64,000 bases of DNA, taken from NCBI GenBank assembly GCA_964450955.1, contig CAYVFI010000013.1:83340-147339 (forward strand), read 5' to 3'. This stretch comes from CAYNWT01 sp964450955 (GTDB lineage: Bacteria > Planctomycetota > Planctomycetia > Planctomycetales > Planctomycetaceae). The translations under genes and the position numbers were made by a program. Shown here piece after piece: positions 1 to 10,050 of this stretch (position 1 is its first letter; each line of letters begins with the position of its first letter). The notes under the pieces are model-generated. The model saw only the letters and a list, made by a program, of their open reading frames with translations, had not been told where the DNA came from and searched no databases.

Positions 1-1116
1 CAGCCGTGTTGCCTGCACAACTTCATCAACGATGTCGGCCAGATTTTCTTTTTGAAGTCGAAGGTGCTGTCCGTTTGCATCCAGTCGCGACAACGACAGC
101 AGTGATTCTACCAATGACGTCATGCGGGCAGTCGATCGTTGGCAGGTTTCCAACGCCGCGCGATACTCCTTGGCGCTGCGTTGTTTGGACAAAGCGAGTT
201 CCTGGTGCATGCGAATGACCGACAGCGGCGTTCGCAGTTCATGTGATGCGTCGGCGGTAAACTGCACTTGCTGCTGGAACGCGGTTTCCAATCGGTCGAA
301 CGTGTCGTTAAGCGTTGTCGACAACTCTTCGAACTCCAGGTCCATCTCAGAACCATCAATCCGAGCCGACAAATCCTGTTCAGAAATTTCGGCGGCGACC
401 TTGCTGATCTTGCGAATCGGACGAACCGAACGCCGCGACAAAATCCAGCCCCCGGTTAGGCCCAGAGCGAACACAGTGCAGCCAATCCCGGTCAGAAGAA
501 GCAGCAGGTTGTGAATGTCCGCGAGGTCCGGTCCAAGGTCGCGGCCCACCAAAACGATTGTTCCAGCCGGCCCACCGGAATAGGCCTCGCGAATGCGACC
601 GCGCGATCGGAACCGCCACTGTCTCCCGCGGTTGGGCCCTTCCTCCCGCCTTGCATTGGAGGGGCCTTTGGTTCGATCACGGCCACGACCACCCTCAGCC
701 ATTATGGGTGCCTGACCACCCACCCCCGACGCTGACGCGTGCAGCCGAGTCCCGCGAGGGCCCCAAATGACAAAGTATGGCTCCGCGTGTGTGCCAGGTT
801 CGGTTACGGCAGGGCGGGGTTGTTGTCGGGAGAACGTCCGTGGCACCTGCAAGTCGGTGAGCAACCGAAGCAGGTCAGCCGACTCCAGTTCCAGTTCTGA
901 GTCGGATTCGGGTTCCAGAAACATCCTGAACACGGGCCCTGGAGCAGCGTGCAATTGCCCGCGTAGCACCTCGCCCGCGGCGGTGAGTTCGCTATCTGCA
1001 GCGCCAAGTCGCGCGTGTCGTTGTTGCACGTACAGAATGATGGCAAACGCAACGATCACTGTCGCCAGAATCGCCGCGTGCCAGATTTGGATTCGCCATC
1101 GCAGCGACCTAGCCAT
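1..1116 (-). CDS. sensor histidine kinase (partial, C-terminus beyond window)
   Basis: Membrane sensor kinase that would phosphorylate the response regulator encoded just upstream. The 372 visible codons run open to the left edge. An N-terminal membrane segment lies at about residues 12-30 and a periplasmic sensor region follows. A second membrane segment near 200-225 precedes a HAMP-like linker (SVRPIRKISKVAAEIS). The dimerisation/phosphoacceptor motif DASHELRTPLSVI has its His at about residue 292. The ATP-binding domain is missing because the window ends. Its ATG overlaps the last 8 nt of the regulator gene, so the two are translationally coupled. The signal sensed cannot be told. Confidence 0.93.
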   Translation of the reverse strand, partial: MARSLRWRIQIWHAAILATVIVAFAIILYVQQRHARLGAADSELTAAGEVLRGQLHAAPGPVFRMFLEPESDSELELESADLLRLLTDLQVPRTFSRQQPRPAVTEPGTHAEPYFVIWGPRGTRLHASASGVGGQAPIMAEGGRGRDRTKGPSNARREEGPNRGRQWRFRSRGRIREAYSGGPAGTIVLVGRDLGPDLADIHNLLLLLTGIGCTVFALGLTGGWILSRRSVRPIRKISKVAAEISEQDLSARIDGSEMDLEFEELSTTLNDTFDRLETAFQQQVQFTADASHELRTPLSVIRMHQELALSKQRSAKEYRAALETCQRSTARMTSLVESLLSLSRLDANGQHLRLQKENLADIVDEVVQATRL

Positions 1117-1762
1117 CAATGATGTACCCCTCACCGCGTCGAGTCCGAATGAACTCCTTCCCCAACTGCGCGCGGATGCGAGAGATGTAGACATCGACAA
1201 TGTTTGACATCGTGTCGTGAGTATCATCAAACAGATGATCGTAAATCATTGTGCGGGTCACCAACTTACCCCGATTCAGAATCAACAGTTCGACGAGGCG
1301 ATATTCGCGAGCCGTAAACGTGATTGGCTTACCGTCCAGACTCACCTGTCTGGCTGTCGTATCAATAGAAACCGCGCCGACATCGACAACAGGCGTTTGT
1401 TGATTGCTACTGCGCCGAATCAGAGAACGCAGTCGCGCCTGAAGTTCGGCAAGTTCGAATGGCTTAACCAGATAGTCATCAGCGCCGGCGTCCAACCCCT
1501 TAACCCGATCGTCTACCGCATCACGTGCGGTAAGTAACAGCACCGGAGTATTCTTTTCGCGCCGTAGTGCTGCCAACAACTCCAGCCCGCCAAGCTTAGG
1601 CAGCATGATGTCCAGGACAATCGCGTCGTAGTTCCAGACTCCGGCCTTGTACAAACCCTCTTCGCCGTCCGCCGCATCGTCGACGGCGTAGTCTTCCTCG
1701 CGCAAGGCCTGACAAAGCCCACTGCGCAGGTCCGGTTCGTCTTCAACAACAAGAATTCTCAA
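1109..1762 (-). CDS. OmpR/PhoB-family response regulator
   Basis: DNA-binding response regulator paired with the overlapping histidine kinase. The receiver domain starts RILVVEDEPD and has the phospho-acceptor Asp in VLDIMLP at about residue 51 and the conserved Lys in LVKPF. The C-terminal half is a winged-helix trans_reg_C domain (FTAREYRLVELL, then a recognition-helix region ending RRGEGYIIDG). I chose the TTG start at 1762 because GGGAG sits 6 nt upstream and the protein then begins at the usual place for this family. A TTG at 1783 in the same frame is the alternative. Confidence 0.95.
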   Translation of the reverse strand: MRILVVEDEPDLRSGLCQALREEDYAVDDAADGEEGLYKAGVWNYDAIVLDIMLPKLGGLELLAALRREKNTPVLLLTARDAVDDRVKGLDAGADDYLVKPFELAELQARLRSLIRRSSNQQTPVVDVGAVSIDTTARQVSLDGKPITFTAREYRLVELLILNRGKLVTRTMIYDHLFDDTHDTMSNIVDVYISRIRAQLGKEFIRTRRGEGYIIDG

Positions 1763-1783
1763 GCGGGCTCCCAACTTCAGCAA

Positions 1784-2223
1784 CCTGTTAACGATAGCTT
1801 AGCATGAAAGTGAGTACGGCCCCCGTGCCCGTGTGAGGCGACCCTCTGCTTAATCCTGTATGTCCACGCTGTCACTCATCAGGTCAGCGAAGCCCGGCTG
1901 CTCAAGTCCACAGATGCATCGCCCCGGAACCGCAACCAGAAATCGCAACCGGAACCAACGACGCGCGGTCGCTTTGTGCGAAATCCATCGCGTTCGTTTC
2001 GTACGGATGGTTTCAGAATTTGATTATCCCAACCGAACCTTGCATCAACATGAATACGCCCGAAGTGGCTCCCGAAATCAGTAAGCCACCTACCAAACGG
2101 CCTCACCATGTACGGCGAAAGGCGTGAGTGAGTCGTCACCGTTGACTGCATTGACAGAGAAGCGTTGCGGCGGGTGTTGTTCGCCTCGCAAGTCGGCTGG
2201 CGGCCGGCATGCGGCGGTGCGAC
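1784..2223. other. intergenic region, no gene seen
   Basis: About 440 bases between the response regulator (reading left) and the end of queE. No reading frame here looks coding and I see no clear terminator. It must hold the promoter of the two-component operon, but no convincing -35/-10 pair was found by eye. Confidence 0.5.
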
Positions 2224-2901
2224 TTACGTGCCTCGCACGTTTCCGAACTGTTCGATATGCAATCGCGATGAGAACCGGAAGCCGTGTTCTTCGGCCAGCT
2301 TTTGGACCCAGTCCACTTTGCCGGCAAGTTGCTCACGAGTGATCGCCTGTGGCATGAGCCACACGTGGTCGGCGGCAAGTTTCTCCAGAACAGAAACGTA
2401 GCGGGTGACTTCGGCGATATCGGCGGGCTTATCGATGACAAACTTGAAGTGGCAATCGTAATTGGTCATCAACTGCCGGGTGACGTCGAAGTTGGTTCGA
2501 ACCTCATCGTGACGCTTGCTCCACTTCGGATCGTCTGGCGTCGAGTTCGACATTTTCGGACTAATGCACATCAGGTCGCAGTGCATGTCGCGGTATACGG
2601 TTCCTGCCGTCTCCACTGTGACCACTCGCCCCAGCGCGCCACAGGCTTTTGAAAGGGGCTCGATGTCGGCAGGAAGCATTGGTTCGCCGCCCGTGAGCAC
2701 GACATGCTGAATACTACCGGCGGCAACCAGAGTGGCAATTTCTTCCCAGTCGTATTCGGTGCCCTCTGGCTTCCACGACGTGTACGGGGTATCGCAGAAC
2801 GAACATCGCAGATTGCAACCGCTGGTACGTATAAACAACGACGGCGTTCCTGCGAACGGTCCTTCTCCCTGAATGGATTCGAATACTTCAGCTATCAGCA
2901 T
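2224..2901 (-). CDS. queE: 7-carboxy-7-deazaguanine synthase QueE
   Basis: Radical SAM enzyme that converts 6-carboxytetrahydropterin to 7-carboxy-7-deazaguanine in preQ0/queuosine synthesis. The 225-residue protein begins MLIAEVFESIQGEG, typical of QueE. Its cluster-binding CxxxCxxC is at C29, C33 and C36 (CNLRCSFC), followed by DTPYTSW. The SAM-binding GGEP motif is in VVLTGGEP. It lies 48 bp downstream of queC on the same strand, so the pair forms a small operon for consecutive steps (QueE makes the QueC substrate). Confidence 0.96.
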   Translation of the reverse strand: MLIAEVFESIQGEGPFAGTPSLFIRTSGCNLRCSFCDTPYTSWKPEGTEYDWEEIATLVAAGSIQHVVLTGGEPMLPADIEPLSKACGALGRVVTVETAGTVYRDMHCDLMCISPKMSNSTPDDPKWSKRHDEVRTNFDVTRQLMTNYDCHFKFVIDKPADIAEVTRYVSVLEKLAADHVWLMPQAITREQLAGKVDWVQKLAEEHGFRFSSRLHIEQFGNVRGT

Positions 2902-2949
2902 GATGTCGCCGGGGAAACTCCGACCTTCTAAGAACGTGATGGGCGCAGA

Positions 2950-3645
2950 CTAAACTGCGTAGCGAATTGGATCTGCCGTCCCGGCTTCCGCGAATCCCTT
3001 CAGCCGCAATTGGCACGAATCGCAGCGACCACAAGATGTTCCGTCTGCGGCGGGATCATAGCAACTGTGCGTGAGTCCGTAGTCGACGCCCAGTTCCAAA
3101 CCTCGCGTGATGATCTGCGCCTTCGTGAGTGAGATCAAGGGGGTATGAATCTGGAACCGACCGGTTCCTTCGACGCCTGCCTTTGTGGCGAGATTGGCCA
3201 TCTGTTCAAACGACTTGATGAACTCAGGTCGGCAGTCCGGGTACCCACTGTAATCGACTGCGTTCACGCCAATGAAAATGTCAAACGCATCAATCGACTC
3301 CGCCAGGCCCAGCCCGATCGACAGGAACACCGTGTTCCGAGCGGGAACGTAGGTCACTGGAATGCCGGCTTCCATATCCTCATCCGAACGTCCCTTGGGT
3401 ACGTCGATATCACCTGTCAGGGCAGAACCCGAAAAGGCAGCCGTATCCAGACCGTAGGCAACATGGTTTGTCACGCCGTTGGCCGCACAGACTTTCTTCG
3501 CCGCTTCCAGTTCGAAGCTGTGTCGCTGGCCGTAATCAAACGACAAGGCGGTGACGTCGTAGCCTTCGCTGCGCGCAATCGCCAGCACAGTGGCGGAATC
3601 CAACCCGCCGCTGACAAGTGCGACGGCCTTTTTTGCTTCAGGCAT
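2950..3645 (-). CDS. queC: 7-cyano-7-deazaguanine synthase QueC
   Basis: ATP-dependent enzyme turning 7-carboxy-7-deazaguanine into preQ0. The 231-residue protein has the PP-loop SGGLDS at residues 12-17 and a C-terminal zinc-binding cluster (HSCYDP...CGRCDSC). Start chosen at the ATG at 3645, which has AGGAAG six bases upstream and gives the family-typical N-terminus. The frame stays open further upstream but that extension is not QueC-like. First gene of a queC-queE unit, divergent from hflX. I looked for a preQ1 aptamer upstream and did not see one. Confidence 0.96.
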   Translation of the reverse strand: MPEAKKAVALVSGGLDSATVLAIARSEGYDVTALSFDYGQRHSFELEAAKKVCAANGVTNHVAYGLDTAAFSGSALTGDIDVPKGRSDEDMEAGIPVTYVPARNTVFLSIGLGLAESIDAFDIFIGVNAVDYSGYPDCRPEFIKSFEQMANLATKAGVEGTGRFQIHTPLISLTKAQIITRGLELGVDYGLTHSCYDPAADGTSCGRCDSCQLRLKGFAEAGTADPIRYAV

Positions 3646-3738
3646 TTTTCTTCCTGTGGGACAAGTGTGTCTATCTGTCAATGTGGGTGCAGCCGGTAGT
3701 GGGCGTGGTAACCAGTCCTTCGAACCGGGCAGAACACA

Positions 3739-3766
3739 CGGGACTCGTTGCCTTGTCCACGACATG
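3739..3766. repeat. dispersed short repeat, copy 1
   Basis: The sequence GGACTCGTTGCCTTGTCCAC lies in the queC-hflX divergent spacer. Near-identical copies occur at about 53487-53513 and 56193-56217, always between genes. Function unknown. Confidence 0.6.
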
Positions 3767-3929
3767 AGGGTCCACGCTGCAAATCCGTCGAACCTTCCAC
3801 TGACCGGCGCTGTCAGGTTTGCTGAATGCCCAACGTGGGCATTTCAGAGATTGTTGCATCCCAGGCAGCAACCTAAAATGATGATACGGGCGCAATTGCC
3901 GCCGATTCTTTGACTTGTCAGGAACAACC

Positions 3930-5246
3930 TTGGGCGACCCAAAACGAGAAGAACTGAGTGTTCAAAAACGGCGAGCCGTATTGGCTGCCGTGGTGCCCAA
4001 TACCGGCCCACTTCCCAAAGATCAGGTTCTTGACGAACTGAAAGGTCTGGCCAAGACGGCTGGAGTGACCGTTGTCGGCGAAGTGGTTCAGTTCAGACAG
4101 CATCCTCACCCGGCCACGTGTTTTGGCAGCGGTAAGATTGAAGAACTTGAGATGATGGTCAAGGCAACCGACGCCGACCTCATCGTGTTCGACAACAACC
4201 TCACCCCCGCGCAGGGGAAGAACCTGGAAGAAGCTGTGAAGACGGTTATCGTCGACCGCAGTGAAGTTATTCTCGACATCTTCGCCACGCACGCGCGGAC
4301 CTACGAAGCGATGCTGCAGGTCGAACTCGCGCAGTTGTTGTATTTCCGCACGCGATTGAAACGCATGTGGACTCACCTGGAACGCATTCAGGGTGGTATC
4401 GGAACCGGACGTGGGCCCGGTGAAAAGCAATTGGAAACCGACCGCCGTTTGATTGACAAACGCGTGTCTGAACTCAAACGCAAACTGCGCAACGTTGAAG
4501 AGCGCCGCGAGCGTACTGTCGAACAACGCAGCGACGAAACAACCGTCTCACTGGTTGGCTACACCAACGCGGGCAAGAGTACTTTGATGAACTCCGTCAC
4601 CGGAGCCGAAGTGCTGGCGGCCGACCGATTGTTTGCCACGCTGGATACCAGAACACGGCAGTGGGAAATTCCGAACTGGGGAACCGTACTACTAAGCGAC
4701 ACGGTTGGATTTGTTCGGAACCTGCCGCACCACCTGGTCGCATCGTTTCGTTCGACGTTGGAAGAAGCGCGACGCGCCGACCTGTTGCTGCATGTTGTCG
4801 ATGCAAGTCACCCCGAAGCCGAACGGCAAATCCACACGGTCAATCAGGTTCTCGATGAAATTGGCGTGGCGACCGACAATATGTTGTTGGTTTTGAACAA
4901 GGTTGACGCGGTTGAGGATCCGTCGTTCATTGACGTTCTGCGAGCACACCATTCAGACACCGTCACCATCAGTGCGGCGGACGGAACCGGAATGGAGAAA
5001 CTGGTCACCGAAGTGGCATCACGTCTGGGTGAAGGCTACGTCGAGGCCGATATCGAAACCGGTATCGGCAACGGCAAAGTGCTGTCGTACATTGCGGCTC
5101 ACGGCGAAGTGACCGAACGAACCTACACAGACGATCGCGTCACGCTGGCCTGCCGACTGCCGCGTCGATTCATTAACTCGTTGGCTGCCGATGATGACAC
5201 AACCATCCGGTTCGCCGCGCCGGTTCCGGTTGTCGATCCCGAATGA
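3930..5246 (+). CDS. hflX: ribosome-associated GTPase HflX
   Basis: HflX-family translational GTPase that binds the 50S subunit and helps split or rescue stalled ribosomes. The N-terminal HflX domain (ATCFGSGKIEEL) is followed by the linker signature GIGTGRGPGEKQLETDRR. The G domain has the P-loop GYTNAGKS near residue 209, DTVGF (G3) and NKVD (G4). Length about 438 residues is normal. The preferred start is TTG 3930, with AGGA 6 nt upstream; an in-frame TTG at 3915 would add five residues. No ATG fits. Transcribed away from queC and apparently monocistronic. Confidence 0.94.
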   Translation: MGDPKREELSVQKRRAVLAAVVPNTGPLPKDQVLDELKGLAKTAGVTVVGEVVQFRQHPHPATCFGSGKIEELEMMVKATDADLIVFDNNLTPAQGKNLEEAVKTVIVDRSEVILDIFATHARTYEAMLQVELAQLLYFRTRLKRMWTHLERIQGGIGTGRGPGEKQLETDRRLIDKRVSELKRKLRNVEERRERTVEQRSDETTVSLVGYTNAGKSTLMNSVTGAEVLAADRLFATLDTRTRQWEIPNWGTVLLSDTVGFVRNLPHHLVASFRSTLEEARRADLLLHVVDASHPEAERQIHTVNQVLDEIGVATDNMLLVLNKVDAVEDPSFIDVLRAHHSDTVTISAADGTGMEKLVTEVASRLGEGYVEADIETGIGNGKVLSYIAAHGEVTERTYTDDRVTLACRLPRRFINSLAADDDTTIRFAAPVPVVDPE

Positions 5247-5333
5247 GCCGTAGAACGGTTGAAAAGCATCGGGCTGCAAAATACCGGCTGAGGTCGTACG
5301 ATATCGGTGACCACCAAACCATGGATCATCGAC

Positions 5334-8300
5334 ATGAAGACTCTCCTGTTCGCCGTGTCACTTGCCTGCCTCGCGACTTCTGCCGCGGCCGACGAAGATC
5401 TTAAACTGGCCGGCATCTTCACCGACCGCGCCGTTCTGCAGCGAGACCACGTCCTGCCAATTTGGGGAACCGCCAAACCGGGCTCGACCGTGTCCGTGGC
5501 CCTGGGCGCGAGGACCGCCGCAGCGACCGCGAACGACAAAGGTCATTGGGTCGCAACTCTCAGACCCCAGAAAGCGTCGAGCCTGAGCATGGTTCTTCAG
5601 GTCACATGTGGCGACCAGAAAATCGTTCGCACCGACATCCTACTGGGCGATGTCTGGCACGCAAGCGGTCAGTCCAATATGGCCATGACTGTCGGGGCCG
5701 CAGCTAAGTCGCTTGAGACTGTCCGGGAAGCCGCCGCAAACGCCGACCTGCAAACGATCCGCTTCACCCGTCTCACAGCCGGCCCATCCACCGCGCCGCT
5801 GGAACAGTTGGCGAACCCTGCGAATTGGATCCGGTGTACTTCGCAAACCGTCAAATCGTTTTCCGCCGCCGCGTTCTTCTTCGCTCGAAAACTGCACGCC
5901 GAAGTGGGCGTTCCCATTGGCATCATCGACAGTTCGCGAGGAGGAACGCCTATCGAACCGTTTATCCCGCCAGCCGCGTTCCAGGGACACCCGACACTCG
6001 AACGCGAAGCCGAACTGGCTGAACTCAACGACCTGGCCGGCATCTGGCAGCTCCCCGGCGGAGTCCGCGCGCGGGATGGAAACTGGATGCCTGGCCAACT
6101 GTTTAATTCACGCATCGCTCCCGTCAGGCAATTCGCGGTGACAGGCTGTATCTGGTACCAGGGCGAATCAAACTGTGGCAAACGCGAAGACCCCCGGCAC
6201 TACCGGTACAAGATGCGAGCGTTAATTGACGGTTGGCGTAACGAGTTGGGCCAATCTGTGCCGTTTTACTTTGTGCAGTTGCCGGGCAGTGGTGCCGGAA
6301 CCAACTGGCCCTACCTGCGTGAACAACAACGCCTTGCATCCATCGATGAAAAAATTGGCCGCGTTGGGATGGCCGTAACAATTGACCTCGAACACCCCGA
6401 CATCCATCCGCCAAACAAAATTGCAGTCGGCGAACGGCTGGCTCGCTGGGCTCTTTTCGAACACTACAAAAAACCGATTCAGCCAAGTGGCCCCGTTCTG
6501 TCCGACGTTCGCTTTGACGGCCCGCGGGCAATCGTCACCTTCGATGCAGCCAGTTTCGGATTACGCACTTCACCAGACGCCAACACTCCGGTTGATAAAC
6601 CAAAGCACTTTGAATTGCTGGACAGACGTGGAACCTGGCACGCGGCTGATGCTCGCATTGTTGACAGCGCGGTTCATGTCACAGCGGATGCCGTCATCGA
6701 ACCCGCCGCCGTGCGATACGCATACGCCGTGGCTCCGGAAGGCTGCAACCTGTTCAATACCGCAGGCTTGCCGGCATCGCCGTTCTGTTCGCATCCGGAA
6801 TTCCTGACCTCCCACCCCGATATTCCATCCAGTCCACCGCTGGTTATCGCCCACCGTGGAGCATCGAAGGACGCGCCGGAGAACACGCTGGCTGCGTTCA
6901 ATCTGGCGTTCGAATTGGGTGCGGATGGCATCGAAGCAGACTTCCGGCTGACCAAAGACGGCAAGATCGTGTGCATGCACGACGCAAACACCAAGCGGGT
7001 CGCCGAGAAGAACCTGGTCGTCGCTGAATCGACCCTGGCCGAACTTTCCAAACTGGATGTCGGGAGTTGGAAGAACGAAGAATTTCAGTACGAACGCGTC
7101 CCAACTCTACGCGACGTTATTGATGTTATCCCTCGCGGCAAGACCTTTGTTATCGAACTGAAAGTGGGCCCTGAGATCATCGCTCCTCTGAAGCAAGTTC
7201 TCGAATCATCCGACATCTATCCAGAACAGTGTCTGATTATCAGCTTCAAGGCAGACACCATCGCCGAGGCCAAACGCCAGCTTCCCAGCATCAAAGCGCA
7301 TTGGCTATCGGGACATAAGTTTGACAAGAAGGCGAACACCTGGTCGCCAACCCCGGAGAAGGTCATCGAAACGCTGCGTCGAATCGGAGCGGACGGTTTC
7401 GGAAGCCAGGCCAATCGCCAGCGGTTCGACGCGAAGTCCGTCGATAAGTTGCGGTCGGCAGGGTTCGAAGAGTTCCACGTATGGACCATCAACGACACTT
7501 CGATTGCCCAACATTACCGCGAACTGGGAACGTGGGGAATTACGACAGATCGCCCTGGTTACATCCGACAAAATGTAACTCCGCTTTACGTGGCGAAGCC
7601 TGTGACTCGGGTCGGTGAGTTTACGTCCGGTATCGAAGGGCCAGCCTGTGATCACTCTGGAACGCTGTACGCAGTGAATTATCAGCGTCAGGGAACCATC
7701 GGCCGCGTTGACGAAAACGGTCGGGTGGATGTCTTCGCCAGGCTACCCAAAGGCAGCGTCGGGAATGGAATTCGGTTCAATCGAAACGGTGATCTTCTCG
7801 TGGCCGACTACACTAACCACAACATTCTGCGAGTCGATCGGCAGACGCGGGCGATCACGGTTCATGCTCAAAACGAAAACATGAATCAGCCCAACGATCT
7901 TGCGATCACGTCTGACGGAACACTGTTCGCCAGCGATCCAAACTGGACACAGGGCACCGGACAGCTGTGGCGAATCGATCCGGACGGAACCACAAAGCTG
8001 CTGGCCAGGGACATGGGCACGACCAACGGTATCGAAGTTTCCCCGGACGAAAAAACGCTGTACGTGAACGAAAGCAAGCAGCGGAACATCTGGGCGTTAA
8101 CGATGAACCAGGATAAGTCGCTGTCCAACAAACGGTTGTTCAAGCGGTTCCCCGACTTCGGTTTGGATGGCATGCGATGCGACATCGATGGCAATCTGTA
8201 CGTCACTCGTCACGGCAAAGGGACAGTGGTTAAGCTGTCGCCAACCGGCGATGTGCTGCGAGAAATCAAACTGCCTGGAACCAAACCCAGCAATATCTGT

Positions 8301-10010
8301 TTCGGCGGTCCCGATGGCCGAACCGCATTTGTTACTGAAGTTGATAATACGCAAATCGTCTCGTTCCGTGTCCAGAAGCCAGGCCTTGCGTGGAATCGGC
8401 CGGAACCGAAGGCTCCGGAAAAAGACGAAGTCGTTCGTGTCTTCATCTTCGCCGGGCAATCCAACATGGTGGGTTCCGACTCAAAGATCGGTGATGTCTA
8501 CCGGTTCCCACCATTTGACGGACTGCAGAATCCTCAGCCGAATGTGAAGTTCTCTTACTGCATCGGCCGCGAAAACAAAATGCGTTCCAACGGTTGGGTC
8601 GATCTGGCTGCCGTGAATAACGTGGTCGGGCCCGAACTTAGCTTCGCTCGCAAAGTCTCACAAAACATCGACGCCCCAATCGCGATTATCAAATGCGCTG
8701 CGGGCGGAACACACCTCGGCGGTGACTGGAACCCAGACACGCCTTTGGGGTTCAAAATGTACCCGCTGGCACTGGACCTTGTGCGTTCGTCCCTGGCCGA
8801 ATTAGACAAGCAGGGCATTCGCTATCGCATTGAAGGTTTTATGTGGCACCAGGGCGAGAACGACATGTTCGAAAAAGACTACATGCCCGCCTACGGTAAA
8901 AACCTTGCCAACTTCCTGGCCAGTTGGCGACGCGACCTGAAAACACCGGATCTCAAATTCTACGTGGGCGAACTGTGTTGCAAAACAATCTGGGGCATGG
9001 ACCTGCGGCCGCGGATGTACGCCATCAGCAAAGGTCAACGCGAAGTGACGGAAGCCGACAAACTGGCTGAATACATTCCCACGTCACATGTTGGCGTGGA
9101 AATCGGCGGCGGTGTCGGACTCCACTATCACTACGGGACGCTCGGTCAGCTCGAACATGGCGTCAACTACGCCGATGCGTACCTCAGAACAATCGGCAAG
9201 CTAAAGCAGACGCCTCGCAAACTGGTCTCGTGGCCTTACGCGAAAGGTTCAAAAGTCAAATTGTTTGTGCTGGCCGGACATCGCAACATGGAAGGCGAAC
9301 GAGCATTCGTGGATACACTGAAACGAATGAATGTCCTGAACCGAGACCTGGCCAGCGACAATCACGAAATCGCCTACAAGTACAGCATCGGCGGGGGCTA
9401 CAAGGTTTCAAACGGATGGGAACCCCTGGGGCCAACTGGGTTCTACGACACCTTCGGCCCGGAACTTAGCTTTGCCGACACTCTCTCCATAGTGCTGGAC
9501 GACAACTTCGCCATTGCCAAGTTCACGCACAGCGGCACCCAGATGAACGACTGGACTCCGGAAGGCAGCGAAGCAAAGTCCCGTAACATCTATCCGAAGT
9601 TTATTCAGTTCATCAAAGAATCGGTTGCCGAAGTTGAAGCCAGAGGCCACGAAGTCGAACTCACAATCTGGTATCACGTTGGCGAAAACGACATGTCGTT
9701 CGGTCCCTATCGAGGCAAAGCAGCAGACCGTCTGAAATCAACGGTGCAGCAAAGTCGGAAGGACCTCGGCCTGCCCAACCTCAAGTGGCTCGTTAGCCAG
9801 CAGAAACCAACCAACGACAAACGGGTAAACGTCGTCCAGGTAACAACAAAGTTCGAACGTCTCGACAGAGCGGACCCCAACCTGTTTCACATTAAAGCGT
9901 TCAACCTGCCACCACAGGAAAGAAAACTGGTTCTCGACACACAGGGCATCGTCTCTCTCGGTCGCTTCATCGCCGAACACTACGTCCGTAAAATTCACAA
10001 TTCTGAATAA
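5334..10010 (+). CDS. secreted five-module enzyme: SGNH esterase, GDPD, SMP-30 propeller, two SGNH domains
   Basis: A 1558-residue exported protein starting at ATG 5334 (signal peptide MKTLLFAVSLACLATSAAA; the GTG 27 nt upstream would bury it). Modules in order: sialate O-acetylesterase-like SGNH hydrolase about 20-490 with nucleophile S114 in GQSNM; glycerophosphodiester phosphodiesterase about 500-745 (IAHRGASKDAPENT); SMP-30/gluconolactonase-like six-blade propeller about 755-1012; a second SGNH domain from about 1030 with S1043 in GQSNMVG and WHQGEND; a third SGNH-like domain from about 1305. In the third, GQSNM is replaced by GHRNM (R1317) and no catalytic His is visible near the end, so it is probably inactive. 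Likely role is polysaccharide de-acetylation and scavenging outside the cytoplasm; the substrate is unknown. Confidence 0.9.
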   Translation: MKTLLFAVSLACLATSAAADEDLKLAGIFTDRAVLQRDHVLPIWGTAKPGSTVSVALGARTAAATANDKGHWVATLRPQKASSLSMVLQVTCGDQKIVRTDILLGDVWHASGQSNMAMTVGAAAKSLETVREAAANADLQTIRFTRLTAGPSTAPLEQLANPANWIRCTSQTVKSFSAAAFFFARKLHAEVGVPIGIIDSSRGGTPIEPFIPPAAFQGHPTLEREAELAELNDLAGIWQLPGGVRARDGNWMPGQLFNSRIAPVRQFAVTGCIWYQGESNCGKREDPRHYRYKMRALIDGWRNELGQSVPFYFVQLPGSGAGTNWPYLREQQRLASIDEKIGRVGMAVTIDLEHPDIHPPNKIAVGERLARWALFEHYKKPIQPSGPVLSDVRFDGPRAIVTFDAASFGLRTSPDANTPVDKPKHFELLDRRGTWHAADARIVDSAVHVTADAVIEPAAVRYAYAVAPEGCNLFNTAGLPASPFCSHPEFLTSHPDIPSSPPLVIAHRGASKDAPENTLAAFNLAFELGADGIEADFRLTKDGKIVCMHDANTKRVAEKNLVVAESTLAELSKLDVGSWKNEEFQYERVPTLRDVIDVIPRGKTFVIELKVGPEIIAPLKQVLESSDIYPEQCLIISFKADTIAEAKRQLPSIKAHWLSGHKFDKKANTWSPTPEKVIETLRRIGADGFGSQANRQRFDAKSVDKLRSAGFEEFHVWTINDTSIAQHYRELGTWGITTDRPGYIRQNVTPLYVAKPVTRVGEFTSGIEGPACDHSGTLYAVNYQRQGTIGRVDENGRVDVFARLPKGSVGNGIRFNRNGDLLVADYTNHNILRVDRQTRAITVHAQNENMNQPNDLAITSDGTLFASDPNWTQGTGQLWRIDPDGTTKLLARDMGTTNGIEVSPDEKTLYVNESKQRNIWALTMNQDKSLSNKRLFKRFPDFGLDGMRCDIDGNLYVTRHGKGTVVKLSPTGDVLREIKLPGTKPSNICFGGPDGRTAFVTEVDNTQIVSFRVQKPGLAWNRPEPKAPEKDEVVRVFIFAGQSNMVGSDSKIGDVYRFPPFDGLQNPQPNVKFSYCIGRENKMRSNGWVDLAAVNNVVGPELSFARKVSQNIDAPIAIIKCAAGGTHLGGDWNPDTPLGFKMYPLALDLVRSSLAELDKQGIRYRIEGFMWHQGENDMFEKDYMPAYGKNLANFLASWRRDLKTPDLKFYVGELCCKTIWGMDLRPRMYAISKGQREVTEADKLAEYIPTSHVGVEIGGGVGLHYHYGTLGQLEHGVNYADAYLRTIGKLKQTPRKLVSWPYAKGSKVKLFVLAGHRNMEGERAFVDTLKRMNVLNRDLASDNHEIAYKYSIGGGYKVSNGWEPLGPTGFYDTFGPELSFADTLSIVLDDNFAIAKFTHSGTQMNDWTPEGSEAKSRNIYPKFIQFIKESVAEVEARGHEVELTIWYHVGENDMSFGPYRGKAADRLKSTVQQSRKDLGLPNLKWLVSQQKPTNDKRVNVVQVTTKFERLDRADPNLFHIKAFNLPPQERKLVLDTQGIVSLGRFIAEHYVRKIHNSE

Positions 10011-10050
10011 GAACCTAACGCCATCGTGCCCAACAACATCCGCGACCACA

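Noticed and set aside
3646..3914. preQ1 riboswitch upstream of queC
   Set aside because: No aptamer consensus (A-rich tail with pseudoknot partner) was recognisable.
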